Shown in pieces: positions 1-8,000 of a DNA stretch of 64,000 bases. The notes under the pieces were generated by a model. That model was given only the letters and a program-made list of their open reading frames with translations, did no database searches and was not told the origin of the DNA. Location of the stretch: contig OX453279.1 in the NCBI GenBank assembly GCA_949710005.1, positions 18,077,014 through 18,141,013 of the forward strand, read 5' to 3'. This stretch comes from Ricordea florida. Taxonomy: Eukaryota; Cnidaria; Anthozoa; Corallimorpharia; Ricordeidae. The position numbers and the translations under genes were made by a program. Positions within the stretch are counted from its first letter, which is position 1; every line of letters begins with the position of its first letter.

Positions 1-143
1 TTTGCCTCATCTTCACTAACTTTTGCTTTCTCAGCTAATTTAGGAATTGCAGAATATCCTTTCCAATATCCATAAGTTGAATAATATATTTTTGAAAACT
101 TCGGCGTAGCCGGCCCCCTTCGGGATATTTTTTCGTTACTCAT
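1..143 (-). CDS. Integrase N-terminus, virus copy 1 (partial)
   Basis: The start codon is the reverse complement of 141-143 and the gene runs off the left edge, leaving about 47 codons. The protein begins MSNEKISRR and then matches the start of the complete integrase at 9277-10278 (shared IYYST, GYWKGYSAI, KLAEKAKVSED). This is the helix-rich N-terminal region; the catalytic core lies outside the window. Compared with the complete copy it carries a small in-frame G+C-rich insert (residues about 10-16, GPATPKF) that looks like a short palindromic insertion. It is divergent from the capsid gene at 178, leaving only 34 bp between the two start codons. Whether the gene is intact cannot be judged. 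Confidence 0.85.
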   Translation of the reverse strand, partial: MSNEKISRRGPATPKFSKIYYSTYGYWKGYSAIPKLAEKAKVSEDEA

Positions 144-152
144 TTAAAGATT
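143..152 (+). promoter_or_regulatory. TTTAAAGATT box before capsid gene, copy 1
   Basis: The exact box TTTAAAGATT ends 25 nt before the capsid ATG at 178 and touches the start codon of the divergent integrase. The same box lies at the same spacing before many other genes of this virus. Confidence 0.65.
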
Positions 153-177
153 AATCCACCCTTCCTTAAAATAAAAT

Positions 178-1410
178 ATGACAACCGTATCTGAAAAAAT
201 TAACCCAAACAGGATTCCAAGAGAGCCACTCGGTTTGAAAGCAGAATCAACATTGAATAGAATTACACTAAATCCATCATCAGCTAGTACTGGAGAAACG
301 TTATATATTAATATTCCAAAACTTACCGAGAATTTAGTGATTGTACCAGGAAGTGTATCTCTAGTATTTAACCTGACTGTTGATGGTCATGAAGATAACA
401 CCCTCGTGAATAATGTAGGTAGTAACCTTGTATCCAGGCTCAGGGTTCTTTTTGGAGGTGAAACACTACAGGATACCCAAAGATATGATCTATTTCAAAC
501 ATACCATGACTTATTCTTAACAGATGAAGAACGTGGGGATAGATTAAAGCAAGGTATTTCTTCTGAAAACATGAGGAAGCTAAGGACAAATGCGGGTGAT
601 AAGGTAGACACAGATGCAAAGGAAGTAACTCTTGCAGTGGTACACAACACAAAGTATAAGATCCCACTAAACCATCCTATTCTAAATGATCATGGGGTTT
701 TCTACCCAAAGGCATTAGATCATCAACTAATCTTTGAGATTACACTGGCTCCAGTTCACGATATTGTTGTTTATTCTGACACGACCAAGCAACCAACTTA
801 CAAAATAACAAACCTCGAGTTGGAATATTCTTGTATATCAAGCGAATACTTAGCTCGCGAGGCACAGGCAGCTTATCAGGTTGGTAAAGGATTCTTTTAC
901 GAGAATGTCACTCTTCACAAAACTTTCACCATATCCAGACCTACTGACAGCGTTATAAACCAGCATATTAATCTACCTAGAAGGTCAATTACGGGGATAT
1001 TATGTTTGTTTACAATACCATACGTTGGAGGAGCGCGAGATTCTGAGAATTTTTTCAATCCTGGTATCACCTCAATAAATATCGATGTTAATGGTATACC
1101 AAACCGTTTCTACTCTAAGGGAATGGTACCGTCAGACCTCTGGGAGTCGGTGAAGAAACGTTTCGGAAGAGATGGTGTAAAGGAAAAGGATTTTTATGGT
1201 AATAAGTTTGCACTGTGGATAGATTTGAGAACTCACCCAGATAATGATATTCATGGAGGTGGTCTGGCCTTAAACAATGCACAAGATGGTGTAAAAATAG
1301 AAATTAAAAGAAAACTTAGCGGATCTGGTATTATGACCTGTTACATGTTTGTTGTAGCTGATGCGTTAATGGAGATAATGAATTCAAACTTAAGATCAAT
1401 CATGTATTAG
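178..1410 (+). CDS. Putative major capsid protein (double jelly-roll), copy 1
   Basis: This 410-aa protein has no signal peptide or membrane segment and is rich in predicted beta strand. It is nearly the same as the 413-aa protein at 10312-11553; the two differ by scattered substitutions and a short indel near residue 325 (RFGRDGVKEKD here). Its place directly before a packaging ATPase, its length and its beta-rich character fit the double jelly-roll major capsid protein of Polinton-type viruses. I also associate close relatives with cnidarian genomes. The capsid role is inferred from context and family resemblance; no catalytic motif can prove it. The frame is open throughout even though neighbouring genes of this copy are broken. 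Confidence 0.7.
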   Translation: MTTVSEKINPNRIPREPLGLKAESTLNRITLNPSSASTGETLYINIPKLTENLVIVPGSVSLVFNLTVDGHEDNTLVNNVGSNLVSRLRVLFGGETLQDTQRYDLFQTYHDLFLTDEERGDRLKQGISSENMRKLRTNAGDKVDTDAKEVTLAVVHNTKYKIPLNHPILNDHGVFYPKALDHQLIFEITLAPVHDIVVYSDTTKQPTYKITNLELEYSCISSEYLAREAQAAYQVGKGFFYENVTLHKTFTISRPTDSVINQHINLPRRSITGILCLFTIPYVGGARDSENFFNPGITSINIDVNGIPNRFYSKGMVPSDLWESVKKRFGRDGVKEKDFYGNKFALWIDLRTHPDNDIHGGGLALNNAQDGVKIEIKRKLSGSGIMTCYMFVVADALMEIMNSNLRSIMY

Positions 1411-1437
1411 TTAAAAGAAAGACCCGAAGGAAAAAAG

Positions 1438-2082
1438 ATGGAAGAATTACGAGATAAAATTCCTTTTCATTGTATTATAACCGGTCCAACAAATTGTGGA
1501 AAGACAAAGTACATCATTGATCAGCTAAGAGGTCCATTCCGAAAAGTTTTTGAATACATTGTTCTAATATGTCCAACTTATTCTAAAAATAAAACCTATC
1601 ATAATTTTGCTAATAAAGATAAACATTTCTATGTATTATCACCTGATGCTAGTAACGTTGATGAGATTAACGAGTTATTAACTGATTGTCAAACTTTATT
1701 CTCTGGAACAAATACACTAATAATTTTAGACGATTGTGCTGTTTCGAATGATCTAAAGAAACGATCGAACAAGTTTATAGATTTAGCATTTTCTGGAAGA
1801 CATCATGGATTATCAGTATGGGTTCTCACTCAGCAATTAACATCCATAGCAAAACCATTCCGCGAAAATGTAGCTTGTGTGGTCTCATTCCATAATCCAT
1901 CACAGAAAGGTATGAAGATGCTTTTCGAAGATTATGGAGGTGATTTAGACTCTGAAACTATTAAAAAGTTTGTACAACTCCTGAAAACCGAAAAATATTC
2001 TAGACTCTGTTTATGTTTGCGTTATCCATTCCAATGTTATTTAGAGATCCCTTCGGGGTGTTCTTTTCCTGCGGTGATTTAA
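1438..2082 (+). CDS. A32-like genome-packaging ATPase, copy 1
   Basis: A 214-aa P-loop ATPase. The Walker A motif GPTNCGKT is at residues 16-23 and the Walker B motif LIILDDC is near residues 96-102, followed by a sensor-like stretch (WVLTQQLTS). This layout is that of the A32/FtsK-HerA packaging ATPases that pump viral DNA into preformed capsids. It starts 27 nt after the capsid stop, so the pair is likely expressed together; upstream is only a weak box (GTTAAAAGAA). The C-terminus (PSGCSFPAVI) differs from copy 2 (PNGA) because a G+C-rich hairpin sequence, CCCTTCGGGG at 2049-2058, sits in the end of the frame. Confidence 0.85.
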   Translation: MEELRDKIPFHCIITGPTNCGKTKYIIDQLRGPFRKVFEYIVLICPTYSKNKTYHNFANKDKHFYVLSPDASNVDEINELLTDCQTLFSGTNTLIILDDCAVSNDLKKRSNKFIDLAFSGRHHGLSVWVLTQQLTSIAKPFRENVACVVSFHNPSQKGMKMLFEDYGGDLDSETIKKFVQLLKTEKYSRLCLCLRYPFQCYLEIPSGCSFPAVI

Positions 2083-2087
2083 AAGAA
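2078..2087 (+). promoter_or_regulatory. TTTAAAAGAA box before the gene at 2114
   Basis: A variant of the virus box, 26 nt before the ATG at 2114. It follows a G+C-rich stretch at the end of the ATPase gene. Confidence 0.5.
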
Positions 2088-2113
2088 TCTATGTTTTATT
2101 ACAAAATTAAAAG

Positions 2114-2656
2114 ATGACAAGCGTTGAAGATTATATTGAAGAAACAAAAGATGAGGTAAAAGATAATGTAAAAGCTGTGGTAAAAGATAATGATGTTGAA
2201 ATAAAACAAGAATCACTAGCCATTCTCGCATCTCTTGGAACTACAAAGGAATATTTGGGAGTTGATATGAGTCTAGGTGATATAAAAAAATTATCGGTAA
2301 AAGATGTTGAAAAATATTATAATCGATATCAGGCAGTATTGGGTAAGAAAATTAGTGGTGGATTGGTAGATTCATCTCTTCAATTAGTTTCTCAAGTCAT
2401 TTCTTACATGGTTCCTGTGGATGATATAGAAGCACTTTGTGTAGATTTGAAGAATGATGATTTGGTTAATCGTGAACTGACAAACATTGTAGCTCTCTTA
2501 GCATTAAAAGCAGGAAGATTGGCAGCACTTGCTAGCGGACTATTCCAGGTTGCTAAACACATTAAAATCAACAAAATACAAGAAGTTTCAAGGACAATTA
2601 CAGATGATTCTAACAAAACTGAGCAGGCCGTCAGCGGATATGATACTGTCTACTGA
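2114..2656 (+). CDS. Conserved virus protein of unknown function, copy 1
   Basis: A 180-aa acidic protein, orthologous to the 173-aa protein at 12295-12816. The N-terminus is charged and variable (EETKDEVKDNVKAVV). The conserved core starts at IKQESLAILA (about residue 34) and contains SLGDIKKLSVKDVEKYYNRY and an alanine/leucine-rich helical region (LLALKAGRLAALASGLFQVA, about residues 126-145) that could be amphipathic or membrane-associated. The C-terminal ends of the two copies diverge. I do not recognise the family. Its position after the packaging ATPase in both copies suggests a virion or assembly protein (inference). Confidence 0.65.
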   Translation: MTSVEDYIEETKDEVKDNVKAVVKDNDVEIKQESLAILASLGTTKEYLGVDMSLGDIKKLSVKDVEKYYNRYQAVLGKKISGGLVDSSLQLVSQVISYMVPVDDIEALCVDLKNDDLVNRELTNIVALLALKAGRLAALASGLFQVAKHIKINKIQEVSRTITDDSNKTEQAVSGYDTVY

Positions 2657-2667
2657 GCATGACATGA

Positions 2668-2677
2668 TTTAAAGATT
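2668..2677 (+). promoter_or_regulatory. TTTAAAGATT box before the gene at 2702
   Basis: An exact box followed by TCTTACTG, with a 24-nt gap to the ATG at 2702. Confidence 0.65.
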
Positions 2678-2701
2678 TCTTACTGTTATGTAAAAAAAAT
2701 C

Positions 2702-3124
2702 ATGTCCGAAGAAGTTGTTGAACAAATTACAATGGATCCACCTACTAATAAGAAAGCTGTTAAAGAGAAAGATCCTAAAAAAGTCGCTGCCGGTAAGAAA
2801 TTAGCTGAATATAATAAAAAAGCAAAAGAAGCGTTAGCTAGGGAAATGAAACGTGAAAGGGAACAAGCAGACGCCAAAAAGGAAGAAAATTCTAATGAAG
2901 AAGAAGAAAACACAAAGGCTTGGATTCCAGAGCTATCTTTTACAACTGTGTTATCAATAGTTGGAATAGGGTTTACCGCATTTGATATGTTTATGAGGTA
3001 CTATAAAAACAGGATACCGACTAAAGTTCCACCCTCAAATATTCCTACACAACCCTCCCAACCACCGCCTCAACCATCACCGAAATCCGCAGGACCAGCT
3101 CCGCTGAAAATAGGAATGTTATAA
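2702..3124 (+). CDS. Small lysine-rich single-pass membrane protein, copy 1
   Basis: A 140-aa protein with three parts: a lysine/glutamate-rich helical N-terminal half (KDPKKVAAGKKLAEYNKKAK, residues about 22-41), one hydrophobic segment at about residues 80-99 (FTTVLSIVGIGFTAFDMFM), and a proline-rich tail (PTQPSQPPPQPSPK). The copy 2 orthologue at 13053-13424 keeps the same layout with a shorter tail. The first 75 codons are strongly charged, so the N-terminus probably faces nucleic acid or the virion interior (inference). I do not recognise the family; a minor membrane or virion protein is likely. Confidence 0.65.
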   Translation: MSEEVVEQITMDPPTNKKAVKEKDPKKVAAGKKLAEYNKKAKEALAREMKREREQADAKKEENSNEEEENTKAWIPELSFTTVLSIVGIGFTAFDMFMRYYKNRIPTKVPPSNIPTQPSQPPPQPSPKSAGPAPLKIGML

Positions 3125-3151
3125 GGACGAATCTAAAGATGAAATAAGTAG

Positions 3152-3161
3152 TTTAAAGATT
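3152..3161 (+). promoter_or_regulatory. TTTAAAGATT box before the gene at 3185
   Basis: An exact box extended by TCTTACTGAT, with a 23-nt gap to the ATG at 3185. Confidence 0.65.
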
Positions 3162-3184
3162 TCTTACTGATACAGTAAAAAATT

Positions 3185-3403
3185 ATGTCAACTGAAAACA
3201 AACTTGTAAAAACTGTTACTGATTCAGCCGTCATTATCGGATTAGCTGCTGGAGTTGGATATGTAGCTAAAAAAGCTCTGAAATAATCATTTATGAACGA
3301 TCCATCCTCAAGTATTACAAACTATGCTAAATGGGTAGCTGTATTGTCAGGTAGTATGTACCTAAAAACATATTTAGAGGATCAAAAGATTTTACCAAAT
3401 TAA
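3185..3403 (+). pseudogene. Broken small membrane protein gene, copy 1
   Basis: This frame corresponds to the intact 72-aa gene at 13467-13685. It begins MSTENKLVKTVTDSA and has the same glycine/alanine-rich hydrophobic segment (IIGLAAGVGYVAKKA). An in-frame TAA at 3284-3286 (codon 34) stands where copy 2 has a glutamate codon, so translation stops early. The rest of the frame (MNDPSSSITNYAKW ... DQKILPN) is preserved to a stop at 3401-3403. The single nonsense change and otherwise conserved frame indicate recent loss. Confidence 0.8.
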
Positions 3404-3405
3404 AC

Positions 3406-3822
3406 ATGGCAACAATAGCAATGATGGTTGGTGGAGCTATATTGAATGCAACTACATTTGTTGGTGGATCATATCTTGCAAAATATCTCTCAGGTGATAA
3501 AACAGATGCAGAACGAATACGACACGATAAGGCATTAGAAAAATATCAAAAAGATTATGCTACATATCAAGAAAAAAGACAGAATCTCATTGATTGGAAA
3601 GTACAACAAAAGGATGCTAAATATCAGGCTTCAAAAAATATTTCTAATACCGATGAAGCTTTGAAATTTTATAGTCAAACACACGAATCTAAAGATGAAA
3701 TTGAACCAAAATTCTCTGATTATTATAGACCTAGTGACAATCAAAAGATGGGTGAAATGGCATATGTAGGTGGTGGTATGTTGGCATTAGGTTATATGGT
3801 TTCAGCTTTAGCTGGTCGGTAG
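3406..3822 (+). CDS. Small two-ended membrane/coiled-coil virus protein, copy 1
   Basis: A 138-aa protein: a hydrophobic N-terminus (MATIAMMVGGAILNATTFVG, residues 1-20), a charged helical centre (DAERIRHDKALEKYQKDYAT), the short motif DYYRPSDNQ, and a second hydrophobic glycine-rich segment at the C-terminus (YVGGGMLALGYMVSALAG). It is orthologous to 13688-14080. It starts 2 nt after the preceding small gene with no box of its own nearby, so it was probably read from the same transcript. I associate similar proteins with cnidarian Polinton-like elements, but the function is unknown. A minor virion or membrane-remodelling role is a guess. Confidence 0.65.
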   Translation: MATIAMMVGGAILNATTFVGGSYLAKYLSGDKTDAERIRHDKALEKYQKDYATYQEKRQNLIDWKVQQKDAKYQASKNISNTDEALKFYSQTHESKDEIEPKFSDYYRPSDNQKMGEMAYVGGGMLALGYMVSALAGR

Positions 3823-3857
3823 ACTCAGTAAATTCTTTTAGGTGATAGAGTGATTAG

Positions 3858-3867
3858 TTTAAAGATT
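3858..3867 (+). promoter_or_regulatory. TTTAAAGATT box before the gene at 3890
   Basis: An exact box followed by TCTTACTGATGAGTAAAAAA, with a 22-nt gap to the ATG at 3890. The whole leader is identical to the one before the orthologous gene at 14129. Confidence 0.7.
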
Positions 3868-3889
3868 TCTTACTGATGAGTAAAAAATC

Positions 3890-4760
3890 ATGGCAGAAGG
3901 AGGAGAAGATATACCAGAATTTGATCCTAGAAAACTAAATGAATCAGCTGATCTAGGTGGTGATGATAAGGATGCAACAATTTATATGACTCCACTACCA
4001 AAAACATCTACCGCTTATCAAAATCCTGTTTATGAGGAGGAAGAAACTTCATTAGACGCTCGTGAAACTGATCTATTGATTGAAAAAGAAAATGAAAAAG
4101 ATGAAGTGTGGAGGGATATTTTAAATAAATTTCCAAATGCTAAACCTAGTTTTCTTTTCAATTACGATAACTGGGGTAGAATAGAAGTTGCAATCCCTAG
4201 AAAACCAGGAGTAGAAGAAACATGGCATAAATTATTCAATGCGAATGGAGATATTAATAAAAAACTCCCTGGTACTATAATGAAAGCTCTAGGTAAAAAA
4301 GCAGAAGAAGTTGTGGAAGTAAAGATGATCTTGCATCACAATTGAATGAAAAAAATGAAGAAATTAGGGATTTACTTAATGCATTAGAAGGTTTAAGAAC
4401 AGTAGTAGAAACAAATGATTTTGAGAGACAAAGTTATATTAATAATGATAAAGAGAAGCGAAGAATAATCGAGGAACATCAAACCAGAATCGCGGAAACA
4501 GAAAGCTATTTAGATGCGGCAGTTAAACAGAAGATAGAATATAAAACAGAGGTTGAGAAACTTCAAGTTGAATTAAATCGATACAAAGATGAAATAGACA
4601 AATATAAGAAGGGAATTAGCAATTTAACAAAGATAGAACAAAGTAGGGATCGTTTACAAACTGAGGTTAATAAATATCAGGAACTGATACTGACAGAGAA
4701 AAAATAATGAAATACTTAAAAAGATGCCTCTTCGTGATCGTGTGAAGGCTATATTCAAAA
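3890..4760 (+). pseudogene. Frameshifted, truncated coiled-coil/membrane protein gene, copy 1
   Basis: This region is colinear with the single 411-aa gene at 14129-15364 but is split into two frames, 3890-4345 and 4342-4707. A one-base deletion near 4320-4330 relative to copy 2 causes the split. The 4-bp overlap of the two frames is therefore a by-product, not translational coupling. The first part holds the conserved domain (ILNKFPNAKPSFLFNYDNWG, from about residue 74); the second part is coiled coil. Homology continues after 4707 as a short out-of-frame stretch and ends near 4760. The glycine-rich membrane region that ends the copy 2 protein is missing. The gene is dead. Confidence 0.85.
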
Positions 4761-4765
4761 AGAGT

Positions 4766-5038
4766 AGATGTAAAAAGTGGGATCTGGGTCAAAATAAAAA
4801 TGAAAAAAAAATTTGCTGAAAAATTTGCTAAAAAATAAAAATGAAAAAAAAATTTAATCTGGGTCAAAATAAAAATGAAAAAAAAAAAATTAATCTGGGT
4901 CAAAATAAAAATGAAAAAAAAATTTGCTGAAAAATGAAAAAATAAAAATGAAAAAAAAATTTGCTGAAAAATGAAAAAATAAAAATGAAAAAATAAAATA
5001 ATCTGGGTCAAAATAAAAATGAAAAAAAAAAAATAAAA
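4766..5038. repeat. A-rich low-complexity tandem repeat at the copy 1/copy 2 junction
   Basis: The block has four copies of ATCTGGGTCAAAATAAAAAT (starting near 4772, 4857, 4895 and 5001), interleaved with repeats of AAAAAAATTTGCTGAAAAAT. It begins where homology to the copy 2 structural gene stops and ends just before the polymerase gene. It may be a degenerated left end of copy 2 or replication-slippage expansion at a recombination junction. I could not match it to the sequence after the last copy 2 gene in either orientation. The phenylalanine-rich minus-strand frame here is an artefact. Confidence 0.8.
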
Positions 5039-5055
5039 ATGAATATTATATATGA

Positions 5056-5065
5056 TTTAAAGAAA
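5056..5065 (+). promoter_or_regulatory. TTTAAAGAAA box; decides the polymerase start
   Basis: The box ends 18 nt before the ATG at 5084, matching the spacing at other virus genes. The open frame begins upstream at 5039, but those codons lie across the box, so 5084 (or 5069) is the likelier start. Confidence 0.55.
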
Positions 5066-5083
5066 AGAATGAAGAGTATAACA

Positions 5084-8000
5084 ATGGAGAATTTAGAAAT
5101 ATTACGTTTTACTGAATTGAAACAACGCGCCAGAGAGCGCGGTATTCGAGGTTATTCAAGGATGCGTAAAGCTGAACTTATTAATAATCTTATTAATAAT
5201 GAAAATCCGCAAAACCAACTACAAAGATTAAATTTACCAGAATTGAGAGAACGTGCCAGAGAACAAGGTATTCGAGGTTATTCAAGGATGCGTAAAGCCG
5301 AACTTATTAATAATCTACAAAACCAACAACAAATACCAACTCCTGAACCAAGAAATAATATACAAACCCAATTACAAAGATTAAATGTACCAGAATTGAG
5401 AGAACGTGCCAGAGAAAAAGGTATTCCTGATTATTATCGTTTGCGAAAACCCGAACTTATTAATAATCTTAATAATGAAAATCCACCACCCCCAAATCAA
5501 ATACCTGGAACTCCGCCAGGCTCTCCAGATAATTATAGACCAGGAAAACCGCCCGGTCCTCCTCCTAGACCACCACAAACACCAAAATTGAAAAAACCAG
5601 ATCCACCGGAAAATATATTAAAAAAGTTTTGGAATTATATAAAACCAGATCCGCCGAAAAATATATTAAAAAAGATTTGGAATTATGTAGAACCATACAT
5701 TCCTGAAAAAGTAAAAAATAAAACAAAAGAACTAACGAAAAATTTTATAGAAAGATATAAACAAGTAAATAAACCCAAAGAAATAAAACCGCCAAATAAA
5801 TCGAAAAAAGTTAAAGGTGATAGAGATTATGAGAAGGAGGGAGCAAGACCTAAAACAAAAAGAAACGATAAAAAAGATGAGGAAGAGATCAAATTTAATG
5901 AACAACAAACAGCATTAAGAAGTTATTTGAAAACTTATAGGATAGATGGAAAGAAAGGGTATGGACCTAAGGAGTATTTAAATAATATCAAACCAAAAGT
6001 TCTTGATCTAATTAACCAGGAAAAGAAACCGATAAAGGCGAAATTTATATTTACGTGTAAGTTTAAAAAAGAGAATATCGTTACAAGGCAGGCTTATGAA
6101 CAATTAGGATACTTTCATTCAAAAGTAGAAACGATTACTTTATCAACTGATTTATTTGAATTATTTGATACTATGGCAAATCGTTTACTTGAATTGGTTG
6201 AACAGTTTCAAAAAAGAGAGTCTGGATGGATATTCGATCAAGTTGAATATTTTGATATAAACATTGATCCCTTCGAACCTTTTGTAGGAAGTTCCTATAT
6301 TGATTTGCCACCAATATTAGCAAAAAAGAAGGCTATTATAAATGTTATAAATGAAAAAGATCATGAGTGTTTTAAATGGGCCGTAACCTCTGCCGTTTAC
6401 ATACAAAAAAATAATCCAGAAAGATTAAACAAACAAATGATAGAAAACTCAAATAACTTTGACTGGTCGGGAATAGAGTTCCCCGTTTCACTAAATCAGA
6501 TTAACAAGTTTGAAAAACAAAACCCCTACTATGTGATTAATGTATACGGATATGATAAAGATGTTTACCCACTAAGAATAAGTAAAAAACAAAAAGGTTA
6601 TCTAATCAACCTACTTCTAATATCAGAAGATGAAAATAATCATTATTGTTGGATAAAGAATATTAGTAGATTGTTAGCTACAAAAGTTAGCAAACATAAA
6701 TCTAAGATACACTTTTGTCATAGATGTCTCAACGCATTCCAGTCCGAAAATTCATTAGAAAAACATCTCGAATATTGCGTCTCAAATGAAGAAGTAAAGA
6801 TTAATATGCTAAAAGATGATGATGGAAATCCTTTGTATATTAAATTCAAGAATTATAATAGAAAAATGCGCGTACCATTTGTCGTATATGCGGACTTTGA
6901 ATGCATTACAGAAAAAATAAACACCTGTTCTCCAGATGAAACTAAAAGCTTTACTAAAAAATATCAAAAGCATACTCCATCAGGCTATTGTTATTTAATA
7001 AAGTTTTTTGATGAAAAATATGAAACAGTTATTAGACAATACACCGCCAAATCATCAGATGAAGATGTAGCAAATATATTTGTAAACAATTTAGAGTCGG
7101 ATATTAGGAAAATTTACAATGATTTTAGATACAAAAAGAAAGTTAATATGACTGAAAACGATAAAATAAGACACAACCTTGCAAAGCAATGCCACATTTG
7201 TGAAGATGAATTGGGAGAAGATAAGGTAATAGATCATTGTCACCTTACAGGAAAGTATAGAGGAGCAGCTCATAATAAATGCAACTTAAATTACAATATT
7301 CCAAAGTTTTTCCCAGTAATATTTCACAACCTATCAGGTTATGACGCTCATCTTTTTATCAAGAATCTTGGTTCAACAAAAGGTAATATAAACTGCATAC
7401 CTAATAATGAGGAAAAGTATATTTCTTTCACAAAACAGATTGTGGTTGATAAATTTAAAAATAAAGAAAATATTCAGGTTGAGGTTAAGCGTGATATTAG
7501 ATTCATTGATTCATTTAAATTTATGTCAACAAGTCTAGATAAATTAGTAACTAATCTACCAAAAGAATATTTCAAAAACTTAAATATTTTCTATAAAGGT
7601 GAAGAATCAAAGGTATTGTTGAGAAAGGGGGTATTTCCATATGATTGGTTTGATGGATTTGATAAACTCAATGCATCTCAACTTCCACAAAAGGATGAAT
7701 TTTACTCAAAACTCAACGATGAAGAAATAACAGAAGATAAATACCAACACGCTAAAAATGTATGGAAAACCTTCAATATGAAAACAATGAGAGAATATCA
7801 TGATCTATATCTAAAGTCTGATGTATTACTTTTAGCGGACGTATTCGAGAATTTTAGAGATGTTTGTCAAAATAATTATGGTTTAGATCCTGCTTGGTAT
7901 TATACAGCGCCGGGACTAGCGTGGGATGCAACATTAAAGTTAACGAAAGTGAATTTAGAGTTACTGACCGACATCGATATGTTGCTTATGATTGAGAAAG

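Noticed and set aside
440..667. 75-aa minus-strand frame, with a matching one at 10574-10801
   Set aside because: Both lie antisense inside the capsid gene; their similarity only reflects similarity of the two capsid genes.
4342..4345. ATGA overlap as translational coupling
   Set aside because: The two frames are one gene split by a 1-bp deletion relative to copy 2.
4667..5011. 114-aa phenylalanine-rich frame on the minus strand
   Set aside because: It is the reverse reading of the A-rich tandem repeat and has no complexity of its own.
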